A stretch of DNA of 44,374 nucleotides, from the NCBI RefSeq assembly GCF_009677585.1, contig NZ_WKYV01000036.1, forward strand, positions 1-44,374, read 5' to 3'. The translations under genes were made by a program, and so were the position numbers. Of the stretch, positions 24,091 to 32,145 are shown piece by piece. Source of the stretch: Lactonifactor sp. BIOML-A5 (GTDB lineage Bacteria; Bacillota; Clostridia; Lachnospirales; Lachnospiraceae). Within the stretch, counting starts at the first letter, position 1. Every line of letters begins with the position of its first letter. The notes beneath the pieces are model-generated. The model worked only from the letters and a program-made list of their open reading frames with translations, made no database searches and was not told the DNA's origin.

Positions 24091-24645
24091 TTATGCTAAG
24101 TTTTTCTGTATAGCGGCATTTCCGGCCTCGAATGCCTTTTTGTTAAGTTCCAGAAGCTCCGGCTTATTGGAAAGCTGCCGCAGCATAAATTCCTTGAACA
24201 CTTCTTTATCCGGGAAGATATCCGTCAGCAGTTCTACAATAGCACCCAGTGCCACGGAACTAATCACCTTCGTATTCCCAAGCTTTGCACACACACCGTG
24301 CAAGGGGGTATTCACCATCTTTACCCCTTCATCCGGCTCTTCTGTTTCAGGTATAAGCGTGCTGTTGACAACCATGACTCCTCCGGTCTTTACGTCATGG
24401 CGGAACTGCTGATATGCCCTGGGTTCCATTACCAGAAGGATATCCTGTTTCTTCTTCCGGGGGTTGCCGATAGGTTCATCACTCACGGTGATAAAGCAGG
24501 AGGTAAGACCTCCCCGTTTTGCAGCTCCATATTTGGGAGAATAGGTTACGTAAAACCCCTTCTCGTTTGCAACTTCGGCAATGGTTTTTCCAAGTACCTG
24601 GAGCCCCTGTCCGCCGACTCCCGCAAAATACATGCATTTTTCCAT
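24091..24645 (-). CDS. 2-oxoacid:ferredoxin oxidoreductase gamma subunit
   Basis: A 184-aa gamma subunit, 2-oxoacid:acceptor oxidoreductase catalytic domain. The N-terminus has the nucleotide-like loop GVGGQGLQVLGK and the SPKYGAAKRGG motif. It combines with the alpha, beta and ferredoxin subunits encoded upstream to oxidise a 2-oxoacid to an acyl-CoA. The ribosome site AAGGAGG lies between this and the preceding beta gene (12-bp gap). 35 bp separate it from the CoA-transferase gene. Length matches separate gamma chains of KorC/VorC type. Confidence 0.9.
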   Translation of the reverse strand: MEKCMYFAGVGGQGLQVLGKTIAEVANEKGFYVTYSPKYGAAKRGGLTSCFITVSDEPIGNPRKKKQDILLVMEPRAYQQFRHDVKTGGVMVVNSTLIPETEEPDEGVKMVNTPLHGVCAKLGNTKVISSVALGAIVELLTDIFPDKEVFKEFMLRQLSNKPELLELNKKAFEAGNAAIQKNLA

Positions 24646-24657
24646 GTGTGCACCTCC

Positions 24658-25389
24658 TTACAGTCGTTTTCCATCCCGCTTGAATTCACCCAGCGGGAAG
24701 TCTGTTTTGATAACCTTATCAATAAATTCCGGGGATTTCTCCGCCTTTATACCCATGGTGGTAACACAGGCGCTTACCACCTCAATAAAGGAATACTTGC
24801 CTTCCAGCTGCCGCTCGAACGCGTGCTTGATGGCCTTTTTGCACTGGATAATGTGCTTTGGATTATTCACCGCACAGCGGGCTACATAATCCGGCTCATC
24901 CAGGGTTGCCAGCATCTCCGGAAGTTTCAGGGGCACCTCGCGGTTACCCTTTTTGGAGGTAATCGTCCATGTCCCAACAGGCGTAGTAGGCGCTGCCTGC
25001 CCGCCGGTCATGCCGAACACACTGTTATTGACAAAGATTACAGTCACAGCCTCCCCCCGGCGGGCTGTATGTACCGTCTCGGCCGTACCGATTGCCCCTG
25101 CATCCCCGTCGCCCTGGTAGCAGATGATAAGACTCTCGGGATTTAGCCTCTTAATGGCAGAGCCCGCAGAGGGTACACGGCCATGGAGAGTAAATATAGT
25201 GTCAAAGTTGGCGGAAGGCACCGTCATACCGCCGCATCCAATAGGAGCTGCCAAAACAGCCCGTTCCCTAAGGTTCATTTCATCAAGAACCTCTGCTACC
25301 AGCTTTATTAAAATAGCATGGTGGCAGCCCGGGCAGAACATCATTGGGTAGGGTGTAAGAGATTCCGGTCTTTTATATACACATTCCAT
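24658..25389 (-). CDS. 2-oxoacid:ferredoxin oxidoreductase beta subunit (TPP-binding)
   Basis: A 243-aa thiamine-diphosphate subunit. CPGC (19-22) binds a cluster or the cofactor region, GDGD (93-96) and NN (121-122) form the magnesium-TPP motif, and FGMTGGQAAPTTP follows. This length and motif set suit KorB/VorA-type beta chains rather than pyruvate-specific large enzymes. It lies 2 bp after the alpha gene. The actual 2-oxoacid cannot be read, but branched-chain, aromatic and 2-oxoglutarate forms are all possible. Confidence 0.9.
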   Translation of the reverse strand: MECVYKRPESLTPYPMMFCPGCHHAILIKLVAEVLDEMNLRERAVLAAPIGCGGMTVPSANFDTIFTLHGRVPSAGSAIKRLNPESLIICYQGDGDAGAIGTAETVHTARRGEAVTVIFVNNSVFGMTGGQAAPTTPVGTWTITSKKGNREVPLKLPEMLATLDEPDYVARCAVNNPKHIIQCKKAIKHAFERQLEGKYSFIEVVSACVTTMGIKAEKSPEFIDKVIKTDFPLGEFKRDGKRL

Positions 25390-25391
25390 TA

Positions 25392-26468
25392 TTACTGCAC
25401 CTCCTTAATCAGCGTTTCCATAGCCTCAGCTGCTTCATTTTCATCCACCGTATTTCCGCCGCAGCGGTTATAAAATCTGCAGGGAATGTTTTGATCCAGG
25501 TGAAGGCGCACATCATAGTGAAGCATAGGAGGCATAGCCATTTCCACAGTCAGGACCCCCTTGATTCCCCTGTCTTTGAATCCGGCAATCTGTTTTTCCG
25601 GGAAGGGGCAAATGGTAATGGGGCGAAACATCCCCACAGGATATCCCTTTGCACGGAGCATCTTAATGGTATCCCGGCAGATTCTTGCGGAGCTTCCGTA
25701 GGAAACAATCACATACTCGGCATCTTCCATCATGTATTCCTCATACATAACTTCCTCATCAAGCCATTTCAGCTGATCCAGATAGAGATCGTTGCGGTGT
25801 CGTTCCAAGGCATCCTCTAACGTCTCATTCATAGATAACGGACGCGGCATGGATCTGCTGTCCTCTTTAGCACGTCCCTTACAGCCTGTGGGCGGAATCA
25901 GTTTGGTGGATATCTTGCTTGACTTATAGGGAGGGAACTCTACGGGTTCTTCCATCTGTCCCAGCATACCGTCCATCATCAGAAGCACCGGGCACTCAAG
26001 CTCCTGGCCTTTATCAAGTGCGGTATACGCCAGGTCCACCGCCTCCTGCAGTGTGGAGGGCGCTATGGCGTATCCCCGCTGACCATTGTGCCCCAGCCCT
26101 TTGGTTGCGTAATTGTAATCTGCCTGTTCCGGCGTAATATTATTGGCTGCGCGCTGCACCACTACGAACAAAGCGGTGGTACGGCCAAGGATCATGTTGC
26201 TGAGATTTTCCGTCATCAGGGCCAGCCCCGGTCCTGATGTGGTTGTAAAGGCACGTCTGCCGATTAAGCCTGCGGCTGACAGCATGGTGGATGCGGCCAG
26301 CTCACTTTCCACCTGGATAAATTCAGCGTCTATATCACACATGTGATCTGAAGCATACTCTAACATCTCACTGGAAGGCGTGATTGGATAACCGGCGAAT
26401 AAATCAACACCGCCTCTGATTACAGCTTCGGCAACGGCTTCGTTGCCCTTCATAAATGCTTTTGTCAT
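25392..26468 (-). CDS. 2-oxoacid:ferredoxin oxidoreductase alpha subunit
   Basis: A 358-aa alpha subunit carrying the pyrimidine-binding transketolase domain: GNEAVAEAVIRGGVDLFAGYPITPSSEM near the start, ESELAASTMLSAAGLIGRRAFTTTSGPGLALM, and a C-terminal domain (about 250-358) with VIVSYGSSARI and VGMFRPITICPFPE. It cleaves and oxidises a 2-oxoacid with the beta subunit. A GGAGG site precedes the start. It follows the ferredoxin gene by 11 bp. VorB/KorA relatives have the same length. Confidence 0.9.
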   Translation of the reverse strand: MTKAFMKGNEAVAEAVIRGGVDLFAGYPITPSSEMLEYASDHMCDIDAEFIQVESELAASTMLSAAGLIGRRAFTTTSGPGLALMTENLSNMILGRTTALFVVVQRAANNITPEQADYNYATKGLGHNGQRGYAIAPSTLQEAVDLAYTALDKGQELECPVLLMMDGMLGQMEEPVEFPPYKSSKISTKLIPPTGCKGRAKEDSRSMPRPLSMNETLEDALERHRNDLYLDQLKWLDEEVMYEEYMMEDAEYVIVSYGSSARICRDTIKMLRAKGYPVGMFRPITICPFPEKQIAGFKDRGIKGVLTVEMAMPPMLHYDVRLHLDQNIPCRFYNRCGGNTVDENEAAEAMETLIKEVQ

Positions 26469-26479
26469 ATTTTCCCTCC

Positions 26480-26683
26480 TTACTTATAAACCTCGATTGC
26501 CCCGTCCGGACAAATCATCCCGCAGAAAGCACATCCAATACATTTGTCCGGCTCCGCCTGCACACAGTACATGTCGCCGTTTGCATTGAGATCCTTACTC
26601 ATCTCCAGGATTTTGAGCGGGCAGGTGACAACACAAAGCTTGCAGCCTTTACATCTATTCTCATCTACTTTAATCATTGCCAT
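26480..26683 (-). CDS. Ferredoxin subunit with two [4Fe-4S] clusters
   Basis: A 67-aa ferredoxin with two cluster motifs, CKGCKLCVVTCP and CIGCAFCGMICP. It is the delta subunit or electron acceptor of the oxidoreductase encoded next to it. The ribosome site is GGAAGGGG. Encoded separately between the dehydrogenase and alpha genes, as in Vor/Kor operons. Confidence 0.93.
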   Translation of the reverse strand: MAMIKVDENRCKGCKLCVVTCPLKILEMSKDLNANGDMYCVQAEPDKCIGCAFCGMICPDGAIEVYK

Positions 26684-26705
26684 AGAAGAAATCCCCTTCC
26701 TATCT

Positions 26706-27692
26706 TTAAACTAGCCCAAGGGCCTTTTTGTTGACACAGTTATACGGCACCTCACCATTGCAGACATTTACTGCCGTCAAAAGAGTTTTTCTGCGCAGAT
26801 CCTCGCCTGATTCAATGGAAAAATATGCACAGTGGGTAGACAGCGTCGCATTATCGTCTTTTAAAATGGGATGATCTGCGGCAACAGGCTCGTTCTCCCA
26901 AACATCAATGCCGGCTGCCCCAATTTTACCGGACTGCAGCCCCTCTGTAACACTCTCCAAATCGAACAGCGCTCCCCGGGCGGTATTCACGATGATCACA
27001 CCATCTTTCATCTTGGCAATGCTGTCCCTGTTGATAAGATGGTAGGTTTCATCATTTAACAGCATACATACAGAGAGGATATCTGATTTCTCATAAACCT
27101 CATCGGGAGCCCCGGCCCGTTCCACGTTCATAGAAGCAAATACTGTATCCGGCACGTAAGGATCGTATGCGATAATTTTTACGCCGAAGCCTGTCATCAT
27201 CCCCGCAACTTTCTGGCCGATCCGTCCAAAGCCCATAAAACCCATGGTCAGGGTGGACAGACGGTGACGGGGTCTCCCTAATACCATGCCCCTGTTATCC
27301 CATTTGCCGGCGCGGACATAGCGGTCATACTGGCAGAGATTTCTCAGACCTGCAAGTATCAGAGTTACCGTATGGAGGGCAACCTCCTCGGTGCAGTAGT
27401 CAGGAATGTTGCACACCAAGATACCTCTCTGATTTGCTGCGGCCACATCAATGGTATCGAAGCCGATGGATGTAACTACAATCCCTTTCACGGATGGGGC
27501 AAGTGCGTTAACCAATTTTTCATCCAATGGAAAAAACGTGATAATGGCCTCATGGTCTTTGCTGTTCTCAGCAAGAGCCTCAGGGCCGTTGGGCTCTACA
27601 AGATCATATCCAACGCCCTTTTCATCTAGGATAGCCAGCAAATCGCCAAAGAAAACCTTTGCAATCTCAGCTCCATACATTAAAACTTTCAT
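26706..27692 (-). CDS. D-isomer-specific 2-hydroxyacid dehydrogenase
   Basis: A 328-aa NAD-dependent dehydrogenase. The Rossmann motif is GFGRIG (154-159 region) after strand 1, with Asp177 (AYDPYV) pointing to NAD. Catalytic residues are Arg239 (VNTARGALF), Glu268 (DVWENEP) and His287 (LSTHCAYF). It interconverts a 2-hydroxyacid and a 2-oxoacid. AAGGAGG precedes the ATG. It heads the operon of oxidoreductase and CoA-transferase, so it likely feeds the oxidoreductase with a 2-oxoacid, or reduces it when electrons are in excess. Substrate unknown; lactate, hydroxyisocaproate and phosphoglycerate-like acids are possible. Confidence 0.9.
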   Translation of the reverse strand: MKVLMYGAEIAKVFFGDLLAILDEKGVGYDLVEPNGPEALAENSKDHEAIITFFPLDEKLVNALAPSVKGIVVTSIGFDTIDVAAANQRGILVCNIPDYCTEEVALHTVTLILAGLRNLCQYDRYVRAGKWDNRGMVLGRPRHRLSTLTMGFMGFGRIGQKVAGMMTGFGVKIIAYDPYVPDTVFASMNVERAGAPDEVYEKSDILSVCMLLNDETYHLINRDSIAKMKDGVIIVNTARGALFDLESVTEGLQSGKIGAAGIDVWENEPVAADHPILKDDNATLSTHCAYFSIESGEDLRRKTLLTAVNVCNGEVPYNCVNKKALGLV

Positions 27693-27751
27693 AATGTTTA
27701 CCTCCTTAAAATTTTTTTTGGTTATTTTGTTTCATTTTGAACTTTTTTTGA

Positions 27752-27767
27752 TTGCTAATATAAGCAA
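27752..27767. promoter_or_regulatory. Inverted repeat between the hydroxyacid operon and GntR gene
   Basis: TTGCT-AATATA-AGCAA is an inverted repeat, with a third TTGCT at 27771-27775. It covers the -35 of the rightward promoter and lies at the start of the leftward transcript. It is the best candidate operator for the neighbouring GntR regulator. Confidence 0.5.
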
Positions 27768-27780
27768 AAATTGCTATAGT
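27752..27780 (+). promoter_or_regulatory. Promoter for the GntR gene
   Basis: TTGCTA (27752-27757) and TATAGT (27775-27780) separated by 17 bp, overlapping the inverted repeat. Implies autoregulation. The leader would be about 75 nt. Confidence 0.45.
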
Positions 27781-27805
27781 ATAGGATATATAGATAAAAA
27801 GTCAT
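27778..27805 (-). promoter_or_regulatory. Promoter for the hydroxyacid/oxidoreductase operon
   Basis: On the minus strand ATGACT (27800-27805) and TATACT (27778-27783) separated by 16 bp. It overlaps the rightward -10 by 3 bp, so the two divergent promoters should compete. Confidence 0.45.
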
Positions 27806-27863
27806 GGCAGTGTAGGGTATTTATTTCAAAAATTCCTATAAACAGAGGGGGGATATTTAAATC

Positions 27864-28523
27864 ATGACAAGATCGGAACTTATAAAATCCATAAGCAAGG
27901 AAAATCCTTTTATATCTAATCAAGATTTAATCTGTAAAGTACTTATCTCTGAAATACTTACTATGAAATTAAAATGCGGCGATCATCTCAGTCAGAATAA
28001 GCTCAGTACGGATTTCAATTTAAGCCGCGGCCCGGTAAAACTGGCGTTGGAAAAGATGGAAAGTCACGGTTATCTGGCCCATGATGAGACTGGTGCCTTT
28101 TATGTTGCGAAACCCGGCATCCGTTTTGCTGCCAATATTCATTCCTTTAAACGGCAGTTAGATTTGCTTGCCGCCAATCAGGCGCTCTATGATATCTCAA
28201 AGGACAGAATCGAACTTCTACATGAATGCTATGTAAGTATGACAAAATCATTTAATGAGAAAAACTTTATAAGATTCTGCCATTGCGACCTGAAATTCCA
28301 TCAGACAATCGTCGATGCTTCTCAAAACACTTTTTTAAAAGATACCTATACCCGCTACCAAAACCTGTTTCTTTTTATGAGCATCTGCTGCGAAGAGGAT
28401 GACAGGCTTTTCGGACGTTTGCTGCACCAGCATCAAAAGATATATATAGCCCTTAAGAACCGTCAAAGTGAAGCGCTGCAGGATGCTGTCAATGCCCATT
28501 ATTCCAGCCTGATTTTATTCTAA
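27864..28523 (+). CDS. GntR family (FCD-type) transcriptional regulator
   Basis: A 219-aa regulator. The N-terminal winged helix (about 15-80) has SQNKLSTDFNLSRGPVKLALEKMESHGYL, and the C-terminal all-helical FCD domain (about 90-215) keeps likely metal ligands: Asp/His in DLKFHQTIVDAS, His in LHQHQKIY and His in NAHYSSL. FCD domains bind small carboxylic acids, which suits control of the divergent hydroxyacid operon. GGGGGGAT lies upstream of the ATG. It has a terminator-like hairpin after the stop. Confidence 0.88.
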   Translation: MTRSELIKSISKENPFISNQDLICKVLISEILTMKLKCGDHLSQNKLSTDFNLSRGPVKLALEKMESHGYLAHDETGAFYVAKPGIRFAANIHSFKRQLDLLAANQALYDISKDRIELLHECYVSMTKSFNEKNFIRFCHCDLKFHQTIVDASQNTFLKDTYTRYQNLFLFMSICCEEDDRLFGRLLHQHQKIYIALKNRQSEALQDAVNAHYSSLILF

Positions 28524-28559
28524 ATACCTTCTCCGGACGGGAAGCAAGCATTACTCCTC

Positions 28560-28576
28560 TGCGGCTTTGAGCCGCA
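28560..28576 (+). terminator. Weak terminator-like hairpin after the GntR gene
   Basis: TGCGGCT-TTG-AGCCGCA, a perfect 7-bp stem, is followed by TAGATTT, a poor T-run. It may end the regulator transcript or be part of a decayed mobile element. Confidence 0.35.
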
Positions 28577-28913
28577 TAGATTTCGGGAATCAGGAAGCTA
28601 AGTTTGCCTTGGGTTTAACCGCCAACTGACTGTACATGAATTTTGGAGTGAGTAAGTACTCATATGCTGTTTTATCAGCATCTGCATCGCCCCCTTCCAT
28701 TGTTTACTTTCTTATATTCTCCAATTATAATTGCCTTTTTATGAATTCGCTCAAAATTTACCAAACGCCCATTTTCAGTCAGATTCGTTGAGCAGAAAAA
28801 GCTTTTCTGTTAATACAAATCGCAAATCATGGATTATTTTTTTGTTTATTTTTTGTCAAAGGGATATACACTTCGGCTTCCGTTTATCTTTGGTTTGTGC
28901 TTTGGAAAAAAGC
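28577..28913. other. Gene-less stretch with two tandem perfect hairpins
   Basis: No credible gene. A dyad TGAGTA-AG-TACTCA (28649-28662) is directly followed by ATGCTG / CAGCAT (28664-28681). The stretch before it (28524-28620), read forward, contains ordered stem sequences; it might be a degraded IS200/IS605-type end or an orphan structured RNA, but I cannot show this. From about 28700 the DNA is AT-rich with nothing recognisable. Confidence 0.35.
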
Positions 28914-28954
28914 AAAAAAAGAGCCTTCTATACTGTAATCGTATAGAAAGCTCT
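28914..28954 (-). terminator. Rho-independent terminator for the GH116/ABC operon
   Basis: On the minus strand the arms AGAGCtTTCTATAC and GTATAGAAgGCTCT (loop GATTACA, one mismatch) are followed by a run of seven T. It lies 72 bp after the MalG-type permease stop. Confidence 0.85.
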
Positions 28955-29026
28955 TCTGCTTCCAGCTCGCCGCGGACATCTGGGTCTTGGCTGTATTCTT
29001 TTCAGAACGTCCTTTTATGGGCGCGC

Positions 29027-29869
29027 CTATCCTTTTACCGCTCCTGCAGTCATCCCGCCTATAATATACTTCTGCAAAATCACATAGAATATCAGTTCCG
29101 GAAGCATAATCATCAGACTGGCCGCAATGATTCCGCTGTAATCCATGGAATACTGTCCCTTGAACATGGACGCCATCAACGATACGGTATTCAGGCTGCT
29201 GTCCTGTATAAAGGTCGAGGCAAAGGGGAATTCATTGTAAATATATACTGCATTGAATATCACAATGGTTACAAAGGTAGGCTTCATCACGGGAATCACT
29301 ACCCTTGTGCATAATTTAAAAAGATTACATCCGTCAATAATTGCTGCTTCCTCCAGTTCTCCCGGAAGGTCTCTTAAGAATCCGGTGAACAGCAATGTAT
29401 TAAAAGAAATATTAACCGCAACATAAGGCAGAATCAAGCCCAGTCTGGTTCCTAAAATTCCTATTAAGGAATCTATTCTATAAATTGGGAACAGCAATAC
29501 ATAGATTGGGATTGCAATACCGATCAGCAGAAACAAATACAGGTTTTCCGAATTTTTTCTCTTCTTAAATGACATTCTTGCAATTGCAAAGGAACTCATA
29601 AAAGTAAAAACAATACTGAGGCATGTGGACACCACTACCAGTAATAGGGTATTAAAATACATACTGCCAAAGTCAATCGTGTCCAGCGCTCTCTGATAAT
29701 TGTCAAAATTCAGGACCTGAGGCAGGGAGAGCGGACTGTTTACAATCTCATTATTCGTTTTAAATGAAAGCAATATTGCCCATAAAATCGGCATTAAGAG
29801 CAGCAGAATCAATGCCGCAAGTCCAATATATAATATAATTCCTCTCCAGGAAATACTCTTCTCTCTCAT
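29027..29869 (-). CDS. Carbohydrate ABC transporter permease (MalG type)
   Basis: A 280-aa six-helix inner-membrane permease of the CUT1 sugar family. The ATPase-contact EAA motif is LEEAAIIDGCNLFKLCTRVVIP (about 184-205). The C-terminus GGMTAGAVKG is typical of MalG-type subunits. AGAGGAG precedes the ATG, which overlaps the stop of the partner permease by ATGA. It works with the MalF-type permease and the lipoprotein encoded upstream; no ATPase gene is present, so a shared MsmK-like ATPase is expected. Confidence 0.92.
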   Translation of the reverse strand: MREKSISWRGIILYIGLAALILLLLMPILWAILLSFKTNNEIVNSPLSLPQVLNFDNYQRALDTIDFGSMYFNTLLLVVVSTCLSIVFTFMSSFAIARMSFKKRKNSENLYLFLLIGIAIPIYVLLFPIYRIDSLIGILGTRLGLILPYVAVNISFNTLLFTGFLRDLPGELEEAAIIDGCNLFKLCTRVVIPVMKPTFVTIVIFNAVYIYNEFPFASTFIQDSSLNTVSLMASMFKGQYSMDYSGIIAASLMIMLPELIFYVILQKYIIGGMTAGAVKG

Positions 29870-30747
29870 GCTTCACTCCTCTGCTTTCTGGTCGTGATCT
29901 TGATATAAGAGAACGAACCTATAATAGAAAGTACCAGAATTGCAACCGCAATTGCCATGCCATAGCCGTACCTTCTGGAACTAAATACGGTAAAATACAT
30001 ATAAGAGGTCAAAAGTTCTGACTGATGAGCGGGACCCCCGCCTGTCATCTGATAGACCAGTTCATAGATCTTGAATACACCGGTGACAATCAAAACAATG
30101 TTTATAATAAAGGTTTCTTTCAACATAGGAATGGTCACATAAAACAATCTCTGGACCGCGTTTGCCCCGTCAATAGAGCAGGCCTCATATATGTCCCCTG
30201 GAATCGTCTTGATTCCGGAGAGAAAGATCGTTGCATGAAAGCCCAGAACCTGCCAGGTGAATACAATTGCCAGCGCCAGGGGAGACCACTTTGTACCTCC
30301 AATCCACTCAATCGCTAATGCATCCAAACCCAAATTACGCAATACACTATTTACCAGTCCATAGTTGGGATTCAATAGATATCCCCAGATAATTCCGATA
30401 ATAATCGGTGCAATTACATACGGTGCAAATACCACCATCTTAAAAAATGCATTTCCACGAAAGCTGACATTCATCAGCAGCGCCGTAAGAAATGATCCTG
30501 CCAACAGAAATACTACGCTGCAAATCAATACAACTACTGTATTTCTCAATGCTATCAAAAACAGGGTATCGTGGAACATCCGGGTATAATTCTGTATCCC
30601 TACAAATCCAGCTTTTCCAAGTCCGCTGTAATCTGTAAAGCTATAATAAATTGCCACAAATACAGGCACTATTATAAAAACAGCATAAATAATAAGGGTC
30701 GGAAGCACCATAACTGTTTTTGCTCTTCTTGTACTCAACCAATGCAT
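29866..30747 (-). CDS. Carbohydrate ABC transporter permease (MalF type)
   Basis: A 293-aa permease with six predicted helices and the EAA motif YEACSIDGANAVQRLFYVTIP (about 187-207). It is the MalF-type partner of the next permease gene. I place the start at 30747: GGAGG lies 6 nt upstream, while an ATG at 30753 sits directly on that ribosome site. A strong hairpin separates it from the lipoprotein gene upstream. Confidence 0.92.
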   Translation of the reverse strand: MHWLSTRRAKTVMVLPTLIIYAVFIIVPVFVAIYYSFTDYSGLGKAGFVGIQNYTRMFHDTLFLIALRNTVVVLICSVVFLLAGSFLTALLMNVSFRGNAFFKMVVFAPYVIAPIIIGIIWGYLLNPNYGLVNSVLRNLGLDALAIEWIGGTKWSPLALAIVFTWQVLGFHATIFLSGIKTIPGDIYEACSIDGANAVQRLFYVTIPMLKETFIINIVLIVTGVFKIYELVYQMTGGGPAHQSELLTSYMYFTVFSSRRYGYGMAIAVAILVLSIIGSFSYIKITTRKQRSEA

Positions 30748-30771
30748 AGGCATCCTCCATTCTACATAGCC

Positions 30772-30800
30772 AAAAAGGGCGGTATATTCTGATACCGCCC
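30772..30800 (-). terminator. Intra-operon terminator between binding-protein and permease genes
   Basis: On the minus strand GGGCGGTAT-CAGAAT-ATACCGCCC, a perfect 9-bp stem, is followed by TTTTT. It lies 13 nt after the binding-protein stop and 25 nt before the permease start, so it likely limits readthrough, giving more binding protein than permease. Confidence 0.8.
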
Positions 30801-30812
30801 CCAGCCTTCCTT

Positions 30813-32132
30813 TTATCTTTCCGCACTCTGCAGACCTTCTACGTAATCAGCGGCCTCCTCCGGCGTATATACACCATTCATAACGCCAAAGGTTGCATCG
30901 AAGAAACCATATGCAACTGTGGAGGACAATGAGTTAAACGGCTCTGTTACTGCTTTCCAGTCATCATTCAGCGCTTCAATCATAGTACCAAGTACGGGAT
31001 GCTCATTATTATCAATCGTCCCATTATAAGTTGCGCATGGCAATGCAGAGGTATCTTCTGCAATGATTTTTGTTCCCTCTGGGCCGTAATAGAACTGCCA
31101 GAACTGCATGACTGCATCTAATACCTCAGGATCCTTTGCAGCCTTTGCTGATATTACATATACTCCGCCGGAAGCCTTGATACCAATCTCCTGATTGTAC
31201 TCACTGTCAGAAAAGGTAGGTCCCCAAAAGAAGCCAATTTTAGATGCCATATCACTGCTCTCAAATTCTCCGATATCCCACGCGCCTGAGTTGAACATTG
31301 CTGCATTACCGCCAAGAAACTGCTCTTTTGCTTCAAAATATCCCATATTGGAAATATCTTTTGTAAAGGTATCGTTTTCTCTCATTTCCTCTACTTTTTC
31401 AAAATAGTGGATAAAATCCTCATTATTCCAGGAAATACTTCCATCCAGAAGTCCGTCCAGCTTTTCAAAGAAACCATATCTTGCCAGCATAGTTTCAAAC
31501 GCCCAGATACTGTAATTATCCTGTGCGCCGACTGTCAGCGGTGTAATGCCTGCAGCGTTCAGCTTGTCTACCGAATCTGTAAACTCCTCATAAGTAACCG
31601 GAGCCTTATCAATTCCAGCCTGTGCAAAAAGGTCCTTATTGTAGAAGAAACCAACCATCATTACTTCACTGGGCATACCATAATCCCTGCCATCCACGGT
31701 ACAGGAATTGACCAGCCCCGGCAGCAGGCTGTCATTGATTCCATAGTCATTCAGCGCATCTGTGAGATCATACAGATATCCGTTCTGAGCAAACTCCTTT
31801 GCAGGCGCCTGTTCCAGCCAGAAAATATCAGGCAGTTTATCTTCTCCTGCAAGAAGAGTCATCTGTGTATTATGCTCAGAAACCTCTTTTCCCGTAATAT
31901 TAACCTTGATTCCAGGGTGACTTTTTTCAAATGCGTCAATGATTTTCATCATATGGGGTTCCTGTGTCTCAATATCTGCCACATGCTCTGCAAAGGTTAT
32001 GGTGATCCCGTCATCTGATTTACTTTCATTCTGCTCCGTTCCGCTCCCAGCGTTTCCGCAGCCAATCATGGATGTCCCCATAACCGCGGCGCAAACTGCT
32101 CCAACAAGTTTTTTCCAATTTCTTTTCTTCAT
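30813..32132 (-). CDS. Extracellular sugar-binding lipoprotein (SBP family 1)
   Basis: A 439-aa substrate-binding protein. The N-terminal signal has a lipobox (SMIGC, Cys25), so it is a membrane-anchored lipoprotein. The mature part has the two-lobed type 1 fold: PHMMKIIDAFEKSHPGIKVNITGKEV near the start, DYGMPSEVMMVGFFYNKDLF mid-protein and AMFNSGAWDIGEF later, all family-typical. AAGGAGGG precedes the ATG. It lies 13 bp after the GH116 gene and delivers a saccharide to the two permeases downstream. The substrate is likely a glycoside that the adjacent hydrolase cleaves. Confidence 0.92.
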   Translation of the reverse strand: MKKRNWKKLVGAVCAAVMGTSMIGCGNAGSGTEQNESKSDDGITITFAEHVADIETQEPHMMKIIDAFEKSHPGIKVNITGKEVSEHNTQMTLLAGEDKLPDIFWLEQAPAKEFAQNGYLYDLTDALNDYGINDSLLPGLVNSCTVDGRDYGMPSEVMMVGFFYNKDLFAQAGIDKAPVTYEEFTDSVDKLNAAGITPLTVGAQDNYSIWAFETMLARYGFFEKLDGLLDGSISWNNEDFIHYFEKVEEMRENDTFTKDISNMGYFEAKEQFLGGNAAMFNSGAWDIGEFESSDMASKIGFFWGPTFSDSEYNQEIGIKASGGVYVISAKAAKDPEVLDAVMQFWQFYYGPEGTKIIAEDTSALPCATYNGTIDNNEHPVLGTMIEALNDDWKAVTEPFNSLSSTVAYGFFDATFGVMNGVYTPEEAADYVEGLQSAER

Positions 32133-32145
32133 GTAAATACCCTCC

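Noticed and set aside
28829..29314. A 161-codon plus-strand frame opposite the permease end
   Set aside because: It lies antisense to the MalG-type permease and through the operon terminator, with no ribosome site.
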